A stretch of 64,000 bases of DNA from JBDRRP01 sp964446485 (GTDB lineage Bacteria; Desulfobacterota; Desulfobacteria; Desulfobacterales; JBDRRP01), in NCBI GenBank assembly GCA_964446485.1, contig CAYUOU010000005.1, positions 1 through 64,000 of the forward strand, in the 5' to 3' direction. The notes under the pieces were generated by a model. The model did no database searches, had not been told where the DNA came from, and saw nothing but the letters and a program-made list of their open reading frames with translations. Below, one piece after another: positions 34,140 through 42,649 of the stretch; the stretch's first letter is position 1; every line of letters begins with the position of its first letter. The position numbers were made by a program, and so were the translations under genes.

Positions 34140-36476
34140 CTAATTTCCGCCGGAGAGGCTGCCCGGGTTGAAGCCGGAGCCAAAGCCGCCGAGGCCCCGC
34201 AGGGTGATCAGAAAACTGATTTCCCGGTCGGTGGGGGTTTCTTTGTATCGGGTGTCCAGGGACCAGCATTGCTGATCCAGCAAGACACCCATCTGGTTGC
34301 TGATGTCGGTATCGTTTTTCACATCCCGCTCGATGGACCCATAGACCTTCACCCCATCCCACACCGCGAAGGTCGCGGCGGCAAACAGCGACTCGGTAAG
34401 GCTGCGGGTATAGCGGTGCTCGATGCTGAACCGCTCTCCGTGATCGCCCACCCACTCCAGCCGGATATTGCGATCCACGAAATCGGCATCGTATATGGAC
34501 CAGTTGCCATCGAACCGGCCTGAGACCCCGGTTACCGGTGTCACGGTGAGTTCGCCGTAGACGGGCGAAAACGGTTCTGGGTCGGATTCGCCAGCGGCGT
34601 TGATATCAAAGGACTGCTCAATCTTCAAGCGGGCGAGTTGGTGGTAGGTGGTTGCCGCTTGCGCCGCTTGGCCCGTTGCCGCCGGTGCGTTGCGGGCGGC
34701 CGCCGTAACGAGGCTGCCGCCGCTGGTCAGGGTATTGGTCAAGGCGTAGGTGACGCGGTTAAGGGCGGCGATGCGGTCGGTTTCGTCGAAATAGGGCAGG
34801 TCCTGTTGATCTTGTTTGGGAACATAATCGTAGACGACTTCCGGGCGGATCAGATGCCGCCACCGGCGGTTTCGGGCGCCGGGGGCATCGAACACACGAT
34901 CCATGTCGCTGGACGCCGCCACCTGGAAATCCGCCATGCCCCGTGCGTGGGACCGGGTATCCGGAAGACCATCGGCGACGTCGCCGTCCATGTACCAGAT
35001 CGTTTCGCGAAATCCCGCGGAAGGCTCTACCTGGAGGTAGTGACGATAGGCCAACGGCCAATGGACTCGTGGGTAGATGTCCACCCTGTGCCCGGTTTGA
35101 CCCTGTTCTCGATAAAAATTCACATACCGGCCGAAGCCGGATACCACCAGGGGGGTGGTGAACACCGGCTGACGGACGCCGGCCAGGGTGAGATCAGGCA
35201 TTTTTTGGAGGGTGGTGCGGGTCAGTCCCTGGGAGCGGTCGACGGCGGAGTCGTACCAACGGGCATCGGCGGTGGCGATGGTGCGCGACCATGTTTTGTT
35301 GAAACTGGCCAGGTTCAGCCGGTCGGGGTCGTCCTTGTCGTCGAGACCACGGCCATACTGAGCGAGAAAATACCCATTGGTGTCATTGTAGCCACTGTAT
35401 CCATTTTCAAATTCCTTCAGATAATCCGGGTCACTCACCACATCGGCGTCCAGTTTCGCCGTCATTCTGTCTCCAAAATCGATGTCGTGCTTCATGCGAA
35501 ACCAGAACCGTCCTTCATTGGTTCGGTCGTAGCCGTCATCCGGGTAGCCCCATTTTCGGGCGGCTTCGCTCGTGCCGTCGTCGATCTGGCGATCGTTGAA
35601 TCCGTCGAGCATCAGTGCGCCCAATGTGGTGTCGCTGGCGGCGTACCGGTACTCTGCGCCCAATTTTTCGCCACGATCTTGCATGTGGTTCCAGTAGATC
35701 GTCGCGTCGGAAGTATCATTGATGGCCCAAAACAGCGGCTGATTGAATTCCCAGCCTTTTCTGTCCGATGTGCCGAACTGGGGCACCAAGAGGCCGGTTT
35801 GCCGGGCGATTTTTACCGGAAAAGCCAATATCGGAGACCCCATCACCGGCACCTCCAAAACGCGCAGTGCGGCGTCCCGGGCGATGCCGTATCCTTCCAC
35901 GGTGACCTGCATGGAGCGGCAGGTGATGCGCCAGGCAGGGCGGTCCCCTTCGCAAGTGGTGATGCTGCCTTCCTCCAAGCGGTAGCGGTTCTTATCCAGT
36001 TTCTCGATGCGTTTGCCGGTGATGCGGAACCGGGTTTCCTGCGAAATCAAAGTCGCGTTGATGAGGACTCCGGTTTCGGATCTGAGATCGATGTCTATGC
36101 GATCACCGGTGAGAATGTCCCCTTCGGCGGCGAGCACCACGTTGCCGTCGGCGGATAGCTGCAGGGTTTTCTGGTTGAATCGAACCCGGTGCGCCGAAAG
36201 ACGCTTTCCCTTGTGGGTGATGATGACATCGCCGCTGGCGGTGACGGTTCCGGTAGCGCGATTCTGGCTGACTTCATCGGCAGTGATGTGCCAGGGGAGA
36301 TCGGGATCGTGGTGAAACCAGCCCGGCGGCGCTGAAGCCAGGACCGGCGGTGGGTTCGAGGTGAGCATCAGCCACACCAGCAGTCCCCGGCAGGCCCCAA
36401 GGAGCCATCCAGTCAACGACGGGTGGGGCGATACCGATGACCGGTCATTCGGACTGTTGCGGGGTCCTGGCATCAT
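34140..36476 (-). CDS. lptD: LPS-assembly outer membrane protein LptD
   Basis: LptD is the outer-membrane beta-barrel that inserts LPS at the cell surface with LptE. The 778-residue product has a signal region (LLGACRGLLVWLMLTSNPPP), an N-terminal OstA/LptA-like domain (WHITADEVSQNRATGTVTASGDV, LSADGNVVLAAEGDILTGDRID), and a long barrel with alternating strands ending LRGLGGFGSGFNPG. Disulfide Cys are visible near residue 175 (TCEGDRPAWRITC) and near the C-terminus. It is the first gene of the minus-strand run ending with kdnA and kdnB, so LPS transport and Kdo modification are linked. Two adjacent ATGs (36476, 36473) are possible starts. Confidence 0.93.
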   Translation of the reverse strand: MMPGPRNSPNDRSSVSPHPSLTGWLLGACRGLLVWLMLTSNPPPVLASAPPGWFHHDPDLPWHITADEVSQNRATGTVTASGDVIITHKGKRLSAHRVRFNQKTLQLSADGNVVLAAEGDILTGDRIDIDLRSETGVLINATLISQETRFRITGKRIEKLDKNRYRLEEGSITTCEGDRPAWRITCRSMQVTVEGYGIARDAALRVLEVPVMGSPILAFPVKIARQTGLLVPQFGTSDRKGWEFNQPLFWAINDTSDATIYWNHMQDRGEKLGAEYRYAASDTTLGALMLDGFNDRQIDDGTSEAARKWGYPDDGYDRTNEGRFWFRMKHDIDFGDRMTAKLDADVVSDPDYLKEFENGYSGYNDTNGYFLAQYGRGLDDKDDPDRLNLASFNKTWSRTIATADARWYDSAVDRSQGLTRTTLQKMPDLTLAGVRQPVFTTPLVVSGFGRYVNFYREQGQTGHRVDIYPRVHWPLAYRHYLQVEPSAGFRETIWYMDGDVADGLPDTRSHARGMADFQVAASSDMDRVFDAPGARNRRWRHLIRPEVVYDYVPKQDQQDLPYFDETDRIAALNRVTYALTNTLTSGGSLVTAAARNAPAATGQAAQAATTYHQLARLKIEQSFDINAAGESDPEPFSPVYGELTVTPVTGVSGRFDGNWSIYDADFVDRNIRLEWVGDHGERFSIEHRYTRSLTESLFAAATFAVWDGVKVYGSIERDVKNDTDISNQMGVLLDQQCWSLDTRYKETPTDREISFLITLRGLGGFGSGFNPGSLSGGN

Positions 36477-36802
36477 TCAGTCATGTGAACGGTACCGGTG
36501 ACAATTGTTGTGACCGGCGCTGGGTTTGGTGGGGACACCCCACAATTATTTGAAATTCATGAATTTTCTAATGTGGACCCTATATCAGATGGCGCGTGAA
36601 ATCAAGGTCGATGCCACCGGAAAACCCCCTTTCCAAAACGCACTACTTGATGTACTGAATAGCCCTTGGGCGGCCCTTGGGCGGCCCTTGGGCGGCCCTT
36701 GGGCGGCCCCCGAAGGAGGTTTCTGCAGTCATTTGGAGGCAAGCCCTCCAAGGTAAGTCGCCCACGGCGGTGGTGTACACGATCCTTACTGAGAAGGCAG
36801 GG
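36477..36802. other. Divergent intergenic region between lptD and surE
   Basis: About 326 bases without a convincing gene. It holds an AT-rich stretch near 36541-36600 with the palindrome AATTCATGAATT, suited to divergent promoters, and the 11-base tandem repeat described separately. Short ORFs across it have no recognisable product. Confidence 0.45.
36663..36706. repeat. Tandem repeat, CCCTTGGGCGG x4
   Basis: Four perfect copies of the 11-base unit CCCTTGGGCGG in a row, followed by a degenerate CCCCCGAAGG. It lies 97 bases before the surE start. Each unit is nearly palindromic around TTGGG/CCCAA, and 11 is not a multiple of three. Perfect short repeats of this kind are prone to slip in copy number. 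Confidence 0.85.
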
Positions 36803-37600
36803 ATGAACGTTCTGGTAACCAATGACGACGGCATTCATGCACCCGGGCTTCTGGAACTGAGTCGACGATTGGCCCGGGATTTCACTGTGACGGTGGTTGC
36901 GCCGGATCGGGAACGCAGCGCCGTCGGGCACGCCATTACGCTTCACCAGCCGCTCCGGGCCCAGCCTATGAACTGGGACAACGGCATCCGTGGGGTCGCC
37001 GTCAACGGGACACCGGCCGATTGCGTGAAATTGGCCATACTGGCGCTCCTGCCCGAAAAGCCGGATCTTGTGATCTCGGGCATCAACCCTGGCGCCAACA
37101 CCGGCGTTAACATCAATTACAGCGGTACTGTGGCGGCTGCCAAGGAGGCTGCCCTTTGCGGGATGCCCGCCCTTGCTGTCTCCCGGGAAGGCCGCGGGGC
37201 GGACCACTACGCTGACATTGCCGATTTCGTGGCCCGTCTGGCCGCCTTGACCATTGCCCGCGGGTTGCCCTTTGGCACCTTTCTCAACGTGAATTTTCCC
37301 GATGCCCCCATCAGCGAGACCGCCGGTGTCCGTTTTGCCACCCAGGGGCTGGAGATGTTTCCCGAAACCATTGAAAAGCGGATAGATCCGAGAAACCGGC
37401 CCTACTATTGGCAGGGGTGCGACGCACAGACGTTCACGGCCAATCCCGAAGCCGATGGGTCCGTGCTCAAACATAAGTATATCGCTGTGACCCCCATACG
37501 ATGCGACGCCACAGACTACCAGTTCATGGAAGAATTAAAGACCTGGCCGGTTTCCAGCGCCGACGGGGTTGCCGGTCTAGGCCCGATCCGCCATCAGTGA
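36803..37600 (+). CDS. surE: 5'/3'-nucleotidase SurE
   Basis: SurE is a metal-dependent phosphatase for nucleoside monophosphates. The 265-residue product starts MNVLVTNDDGIHAPG, with the Asp-Asp metal site, and shows VVAPDRERSAVGHAIT, NGTPADCVKLA and the SGINPGANTGVNINYSGTVAA core. The ATG at 36803 follows AAGGCAGG; the in-frame extension upstream crosses the tandem repeat and is not conserved-looking. tmk follows 8 bases after its stop. Confidence 0.93.
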   Translation: MNVLVTNDDGIHAPGLLELSRRLARDFTVTVVAPDRERSAVGHAITLHQPLRAQPMNWDNGIRGVAVNGTPADCVKLAILALLPEKPDLVISGINPGANTGVNINYSGTVAAAKEAALCGMPALAVSREGRGADHYADIADFVARLAALTIARGLPFGTFLNVNFPDAPISETAGVRFATQGLEMFPETIEKRIDPRNRPYYWQGCDAQTFTANPEADGSVLKHKYIAVTPIRCDATDYQFMEELKTWPVSSADGVAGLGPIRHQ

Positions 37601-37608
37601 GGGGACCG

Positions 37609-38283
37609 ATGTTCGTGACATTCGAAGGTATCGAAGGCTCCGGCAAAACCAGTCTGCTGCCGTTGGTGACACGGCACCTCGAGAAGGGCGGCCACAGCTG
37701 CCTTGTCACCCGGGAGCCCGGCGGAACTGTTATCGGGAGACAGATTCGCGCCGTATTGCTGGACCCCGCCAACGACGGCATGGATGCCGGGGCCGAACTG
37801 CTGCTGTACACGGCCGATCGTGTCCAGCATGTTCGCACCGTCATTGGTCCGGCTCTGGCTGAGGGAAAAGTCGTGCTCTGCGACCGGTACGTGGATGCCA
37901 CCCGGGTGTATCAAGGGCTGGCCAGGGGCGTGGGGGTGACGCTGGTGGATCAATTGCATGATGTGGCCGTTGGGGGGCTCCTGCCCGATCTGACCATCTT
38001 GCTGGACCTCGATCCCGAAGTGGGACTTGCCCGCGCATGGCGCCAGATCGGCAGCGGTGAGCGGTCCGGTGATGAAACCCGTTTTGAAAACGAGGCCCTG
38101 CTGTTTCACCAGAAGGTTCGGAACGGCTATCTGAGGCTGGCTTCAGAGTCGCCGAAACGGTTTTGTGTCATCGACGCGGGCGTGTCACCCGAGACGGTTG
38201 CCGGAGCCGTCACTGCAGCCATCGATACCCGTATGGCCGCCGGGTGCCCGGTGGCGACTGCGTCGGGCAAGGACAACAGGTAA
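37609..38283 (+). CDS. tmk: Thymidylate kinase
   Basis: It phosphorylates dTMP to dTDP. The 224-residue product has the P-loop FEGIEGSGKTS at residues 4-14, the DRYVDATRVYQG motif for dTMP binding, and the LDLDPEVGLARAWRQ region with a basic LID. GAGGGG lies 4 bases before the ATG at 37609, overlapping the surE stop. A surE-tmk pairing with the following cysK-cysS gene 2 bases away implies one operon. High confidence. Confidence 0.94.
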   Translation: MFVTFEGIEGSGKTSLLPLVTRHLEKGGHSCLVTREPGGTVIGRQIRAVLLDPANDGMDAGAELLLYTADRVQHVRTVIGPALAEGKVVLCDRYVDATRVYQGLARGVGVTLVDQLHDVAVGGLLPDLTILLDLDPEVGLARAWRQIGSGERSGDETRFENEALLFHQKVRNGYLRLASESPKRFCVIDAGVSPETVAGAVTAAIDTRMAAGCPVATASGKDNR

Positions 38284-38285
38284 TC

Positions 38286-40571
38286 ATGAAGCCCAGGACC
38301 ATTTTAGATTTGATCGGTAACACACCGTTGGTGGAGATCCTGCGGTTGGCGCCCAATCCTCAGGTGCGCATCCTGGCCAAGCTCGAGTACATGAATCCGG
38401 GGGGGAGCATCAAGGACCGTGCGGCCCTGGCGATGATTGCCGCCGGCGAAGCCAGCGGCGAGCTGACCCGGGAGAAGACCGTCATTGAGGCCACCAGTGG
38501 TAATACCGGTATCGGGCTCGCACTGGTCTGCTCGGTAAAAGGCTACCGGCTGCTGCTGGCCATGAGTGAACTGGTGAGTGTGGAGCGGCAGAAAATTCTC
38601 AAGGCACGGGGTGCCGATATTCTCCTGACGCCCGGGCATCTGGGCACCGATGGCGCCATCGAAGAGGTCTATCGCCTGGCGCTGGAAAATCCGGATCGCT
38701 ATTTCATGGCCGACCAGTTCAACAACGCTGCCAACTGGCGGGCCCATTACGACGGCACCGCCGCTGAGATCTGGGCCCAGACCGAAGGCGAAGTGGACAC
38801 GGTGGTGGCCACCATGGGGACCACGGGGACGTTGATGGGGCTTTCCCGCCGGCTGAAGGAATTTCGGCAGGATCTCCGGATCATCGGTGTGGAGCCCTAT
38901 CTCGGGCACCGTCTCCAGGGCCTTAAGAATATGAAGGAAGCCTATCGGCCGGAGATCTACGAAAAGGACCGCCTCGACGAAAAAGTCAACGTCGAAGACG
39001 AAGAGGCCTTTGAAATGACTCGGCAGCTGGCCCGCCAGGAGGGGCTGTTCGTAGGCATGAGCAGCGGCGCCGCCATGGCCGTGGCCGCCAGAGCGGCCCG
39101 TGCCATGGATCATGGGACCATCGTGGTCATCTTCCCCGACGGCGGGGAACGGTACTTGAGCACCCCGCTGTTTGCCGTACGACCGACGGTGGGCATGAGC
39201 GTCTTCAACACGCTGACCCGCTCGAAGGAGTCCTTTGAACCCATCACGGCCGGCGCGGTATCGGTGTATACCTGCGGTCCCACGGCGCATGAGCCCATTC
39301 ATCTGGGGCATTGCCGCCGGTTCGTCTTTGCAGACCTCCTGTGCCGCTATCTGAGCTACCGGGGCTACGCGCTGCGGCATGTGGTGAACATCACCGACTA
39401 TGATGACAAAACCTTTGCCGGTGCCGAGGCGGCCGGGGTCCCGCTGTCGGAATTCACCGAAAAACATATCCAGGCCTTTTATGCGGACCTCGAGACTTTA
39501 GGGATTCGGCCGGCCACGGCCTACCCCAGGGCCAGCGAGCATATTGACGACATGGTGTCCTTGGCCGGTGAACTGGCCAAGAAGGGGTTGGCTTACGAAA
39601 AGCTTCGATCGCTGTACTTCGACATCTCCCGTTTTGGCAGTTACGGGAAGCTGTCGGGAATTGATTTGGATAAAATCCGGGTTGGGGCCACAGTGGATCT
39701 GGACGATTATGAAAAAGACAACCCCCGGGATTTCACCCTCCTAAAGCGCGCCACCCTATCAGAGCTCAAACGCGGCTTATTCACCGCGACGCCGTGGGGC
39801 AACGTCAGACCGTCCTGGCATTTGCAGTGTGCTGCCATGAGCATGAAACACCTCGGAGAAACCTTCGATATCCACACGAGCGGTCGGGAGCTGATGTTTC
39901 CGCACCACGAAAATGAAATTGCCATTGCCTATGGCGCCACCGGCAAACCGCTGGCCCGCTATTGGATGCATTGCGACACCGTGCTCACCAACGGCCGTGC
40001 CATCGACACCCGGGGTAGGGGGCTCTCCCTGAAAGCGGTGCAGGCCATGGGCTTCGCCGGTCGTGAAATCCGCTACTGGCTGCTGACCGCCAACTATCGC
40101 AAACCGGTGGTGTTTTCCCGAAGCCGGCTGACATTGGCTCGAAAGGCACTGAAACGCCTTGACGCCGTGGTGCATGACCTTCAGCAGGCGCCGGCCGTCT
40201 CCGGCGCAGTATCCCCCGACCTCGATCAGTTGAACTATGACATCAAGCACCGTTTCATCGCAGCCATGGATGACGACCTCAACATCTCCAAGGCTATGGC
40301 TTCGGTATTCAGACATATCAAGGAGATCAACCGGCTTCTCCAGGACGCCCGACTCAACAGGGATGAGGCCGGGCGATTGATGGAAACCCTTGCTGGCATT
40401 GATTCCGTTTTAGGCGTGTTTTGCTTTGACAATCCCGCCAGCGATTCCGAGGTTCAAGCCCTCATCCACGAGCGCGAAGCGGCCCGGGCCGCACAGAACT
40501 GGGAGCGTGCCGACGCGCTGCGCTATCGTCTCGAGAAGCGGGGCGTATTTATCAAGGATCGAAAGAGCTGA
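38286..40571 (+). CDS. Cysteine synthase fused to a divergent cysteinyl-tRNA synthetase-like domain
   Basis: The 761-residue product has two modules. Residues 1-303 are a PLP-dependent cysteine synthase: DLIGNTPLVE, the Schiff-base Lys in NPGGSIKDRAAL, ATSGNTGIGLA and FPDGGERYLS. Residues 304-761 align with CysRS: FNTLTR, YTCGPT with the first zinc Cys, HLGH at 339-342, WHLQCAAM, and FPHHENEIAI. The KMSKS loop is replaced by NGRAIDTRGRG at 569-579, so the catalytic lysines are missing. It starts 2 bases after the tmk stop. The synthase half should make cysteine from O-acetylserine or a relative; whether the second half charges tRNA-Cys is doubtful. Confidence 0.9.
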   Translation: MKPRTILDLIGNTPLVEILRLAPNPQVRILAKLEYMNPGGSIKDRAALAMIAAGEASGELTREKTVIEATSGNTGIGLALVCSVKGYRLLLAMSELVSVERQKILKARGADILLTPGHLGTDGAIEEVYRLALENPDRYFMADQFNNAANWRAHYDGTAAEIWAQTEGEVDTVVATMGTTGTLMGLSRRLKEFRQDLRIIGVEPYLGHRLQGLKNMKEAYRPEIYEKDRLDEKVNVEDEEAFEMTRQLARQEGLFVGMSSGAAMAVAARAARAMDHGTIVVIFPDGGERYLSTPLFAVRPTVGMSVFNTLTRSKESFEPITAGAVSVYTCGPTAHEPIHLGHCRRFVFADLLCRYLSYRGYALRHVVNITDYDDKTFAGAEAAGVPLSEFTEKHIQAFYADLETLGIRPATAYPRASEHIDDMVSLAGELAKKGLAYEKLRSLYFDISRFGSYGKLSGIDLDKIRVGATVDLDDYEKDNPRDFTLLKRATLSELKRGLFTATPWGNVRPSWHLQCAAMSMKHLGETFDIHTSGRELMFPHHENEIAIAYGATGKPLARYWMHCDTVLTNGRAIDTRGRGLSLKAVQAMGFAGREIRYWLLTANYRKPVVFSRSRLTLARKALKRLDAVVHDLQQAPAVSGAVSPDLDQLNYDIKHRFIAAMDDDLNISKAMASVFRHIKEINRLLQDARLNRDEAGRLMETLAGIDSVLGVFCFDNPASDSEVQALIHEREAARAAQNWERADALRYRLEKRGVFIKDRKS

Positions 40572-40660
40572 TAACGAGCCCATTGCCCGCAGCTTGTCTT
40601 AGCGAAGCGGGGTTGTGAAGCAGCGGCTTCAACCATCACAAAATGCTAAAAGGCAACGCC

Positions 40661-41626
40661 ATGGTGGTACCCCTCCTGTTCCCCCATACCCGCGTCGAGA
40701 AGGCCTGCCTGGATGAACTGCTGAAGGCCTTTGGGCGGATCCGTCTGCAGCTTGCCTGTGACGGGGAGTTGCCGGCGCACCTGCAGGCTGCTGTGGAGAG
40801 TGGCGGGCTCCTCATTGATCGGCCCGTATCAGAGGATGGCACGGACATTCAGCACCTGGCGCAGGCGTATCGAAAATGGCTTGAAGACACCCGCGGCATG
40901 GAACCCCGCGTGCCGCATCTGCACCGGGGCACCCCACCACTGGTCGACGACACCTCGACGGCACGGCTGAAATCCCAGATTCTATCGGTAACGCGCGCTG
41001 ACCCCGCTGCCGGCCCGGATGACGGGCGGCGCATGGCGCAGTTGTTTCTCCTGGCGGCCGAGGATTATGTGGCGGAAATGGCCGCCTTGGAGGCCGATAT
41101 GGACGTGCATCTGGATAAAGAGCGCGCCCTTTTTGCCCAGCTTCACGGGGACCCTGAAGAATTGGCCATGTTTTTTCCTACGACGGTGCATGACCGGCCC
41201 CTGGACCCCTGCGCTATGATGACACCCGAGTGGATATCGGCATGGTGTCGATTGGTGGCGGAGCATTCGGATATCGCCGGGATATGGCTCACCTTCAGCG
41301 ATGCGGTGGTCGCATGGATGCGAGAAGTATTTGGCGACACTCGGCCCATCGCAGCGATTCCCAGAGGTCAAGAGGACCGCTTCGAACGTCTGGAAGATCT
41401 CCTTGTCCACGCGCCGACCGGCCCTGAGAAAGGCCCCCCTGAGCAGGAATTTGCAGCATCTGAAGCCGACGGGAAGAATGCATCGTTGGCCGGGGTGGTT
41501 TACCGTTTTCCCGGCGTGTCGCCACGGTCCGCGGCGCACCGGCTGATGCCCTCGGGCAAACCGGTGCCGCCAGCGGGTGGCGACGGCGGTCTCGTTTTGG
41601 TTCGATGGTATCTAAAAAGCACATAA
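40661..41626 (+). CDS. Hypothetical protein, charged, about 321 residues
   Basis: No family is recognised. The protein begins MVVPLLFPHTRVEKACLD and is acidic and helix-rich, with a segment AEDYVAEMAALEADMDVHLDKER that may be coiled coil, and a Trp/Met-rich part (MMTPEWISAWCRLVAEHSDIAG). There is no signal peptide or membrane segment. The ATG at 40661 has AAAGG 8 bases upstream, better than 40643. It lies downstream of the cysK-CysRS gene on the same strand, with 89 bases between. Its role is unknown. Confidence 0.65.
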   Translation: MVVPLLFPHTRVEKACLDELLKAFGRIRLQLACDGELPAHLQAAVESGGLLIDRPVSEDGTDIQHLAQAYRKWLEDTRGMEPRVPHLHRGTPPLVDDTSTARLKSQILSVTRADPAAGPDDGRRMAQLFLLAAEDYVAEMAALEADMDVHLDKERALFAQLHGDPEELAMFFPTTVHDRPLDPCAMMTPEWISAWCRLVAEHSDIAGIWLTFSDAVVAWMREVFGDTRPIAAIPRGQEDRFERLEDLLVHAPTGPEKGPPEQEFAASEADGKNASLAGVVYRFPGVSPRSAAHRLMPSGKPVPPAGGDGGLVLVRWYLKST

Positions 41627-41690
41627 TTACAAAGACTTGTCATATTTTTGCGTGGGCTCCGCCACCCACGGTAAATTCAGCCATGAATGC

Positions 41691-41717
41691 TTGACTCACC
41701 GTTTCAATTGATATAAG
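41691..41717 (+). promoter_or_regulatory. Possible promoter of the ferredoxin gene
   Basis: TTGACT at 41691-41696 and TATAAG at 41712-41717 are separated by 15 bases, shorter than the ideal 17. They lie about 75 bases before the ferredoxin ATG, in an intergenic region. Weak support. Confidence 0.3.
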
Positions 41718-41789
41718 GACTTTGGCGTCTTTGGCCGTAACGGGAGTCCCGCCCGTTAAAGAATAAACTATCTGAAAGGAGATTTAGGA

Positions 41790-41978
41790 ATGGCATTTAA
41801 TCCAATCGTTGATGAAGAAAAATGCGAAGGCTGTGAAGAATGCGTGGATGTCTGTCCGGTGGAAGTATTTGAAATGGTCGATGGAAAGTCTTCCCCTGTA
41901 AATGCTGAGGAATGCCTTGGTTGTGAAAGCTGCATCGAAGTTTGTGAGCCCGGCGCCATCACGGTTGAAGAGACCTAA
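41790..41978 (+). CDS. 2[4Fe-4S] ferredoxin
   Basis: The 62-residue product has two CxxCxxCxxxCP-type motifs: CEGCEECVDVCPVEV and CLGCESCIEVCEPGAI, where the second has CE rather than CP after the last Cys. This is the short clostridial-type ferredoxin used as a low-potential electron carrier in anaerobes. AAAGGAG lies 9 bases before the ATG. It stands alone, with a strong terminator right after it. Confidence 0.95.
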   Translation: MAFNPIVDEEKCEGCEECVDVCPVEVFEMVDGKSSPVNAEECLGCESCIEVCEPGAITVEET

Positions 41979-41998
41979 AAATCCGATTTCCAGACGAT

Positions 41999-42033
41999 CC
42001 CCGGTTCGCGCGATAGGCGAACCGGGGTTTTTT
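41999..42033 (+). terminator. Intrinsic terminator after the ferredoxin gene
   Basis: CCCCGGTTCGC pairs with GCGAACCGGGG across a short loop, followed by seven T (GGGGTTTTTTTA-like, TTTTTT at the end). It begins 21 bases after the stop codon. Very clear. Confidence 0.9.
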
Positions 42034-42236
42034 ATGCCCATCGTCCTTGCCAGACCGCGCCGTATGCCGGGGCCCGGTGAAACCCACGGCACAGGCTGCC
42101 ATCGACCGAGGGTGGGCACGGCCCCCCGGCGACAGCCGCCCCCTTCCCCGCCTTATCACCGTTACCGTGCCGCAGCGTGTCTTTCCCGGGGCTGTGATCT
42201 GGATTTTTACAACGCCATTTAGTATAGGTTCCGTCT

Positions 42237-42569
42237 ATGAAACAATATGTTGTCGACCAGCTCAGCCGTGACGATATCGGCAAGTTGAAGCCCTATCTGG
42301 ATGCGCATCTCCATCGTCCCACCGTGGAAGGCATCTATTGGCTGATCCTGGAATCCGATCAGCTGAATGCAGAGCAGCAGGCCCACCCGGACTGCGGTGC
42401 GTTCTATGTCGCTGTCGAATTGGAGAGCGATCGCCTCGTATGCGAGCTGCTCGTTCGTTCATCCAAGCGGATCCGCTGCAGTTGTATTCAGTACGCCGAC
42501 GCCGAGCAATCTTGCTGGGTGATCGGCATCGTTGATGCCATCCTGGACAAACTGGAGATCGACGTATAA
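42237..42569 (+). CDS. Hypothetical protein, 110 residues
   Basis: A small, acidic protein starting MKQYVVDQLSRDDIGKLK, with a repeated pattern of beta segments (CGAFYVAVELESDRLVCELLV) and two Cys in IRCSCIQYAD. No domain is recognised. It lies between the ferredoxin and RNase J genes, on the same strand, with 80 bases before the latter. The upstream 200 bases hold nothing clear. Likely real because of its position and codon usage, but function unknown. Confidence 0.6.
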   Translation: MKQYVVDQLSRDDIGKLKPYLDAHLHRPTVEGIYWLILESDQLNAEQQAHPDCGAFYVAVELESDRLVCELLVRSSKRIRCSCIQYADAEQSCWVIGIVDAILDKLEIDV

Positions 42570-42649
42570 TCGCGACAACCTGCGAGTCCGCTCAGGGGTC
42601 ACCCCAGCGACCGGCGGCACCGGTGCTGGATGGCGAAGGGATTGTGGAG

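Noticed and set aside
34120..34455. Upstream extension of the NusG-like protein into lptD
   Set aside because: Residues before the ATG at 34119 read in a non-coding frame of lptD.
34638..36158. Long plus-strand ORF of 506 codons opposite lptD
   Set aside because: It is antisense to a clear LptD and its translation is low-complexity with no domain; high GC keeps such shadow frames open.
41650..41669. Possible terminator CGTGGG/CCCACG after the hypothetical gene
   Set aside because: Stem is only 6 bases with no T run on either strand, so it is not supported.
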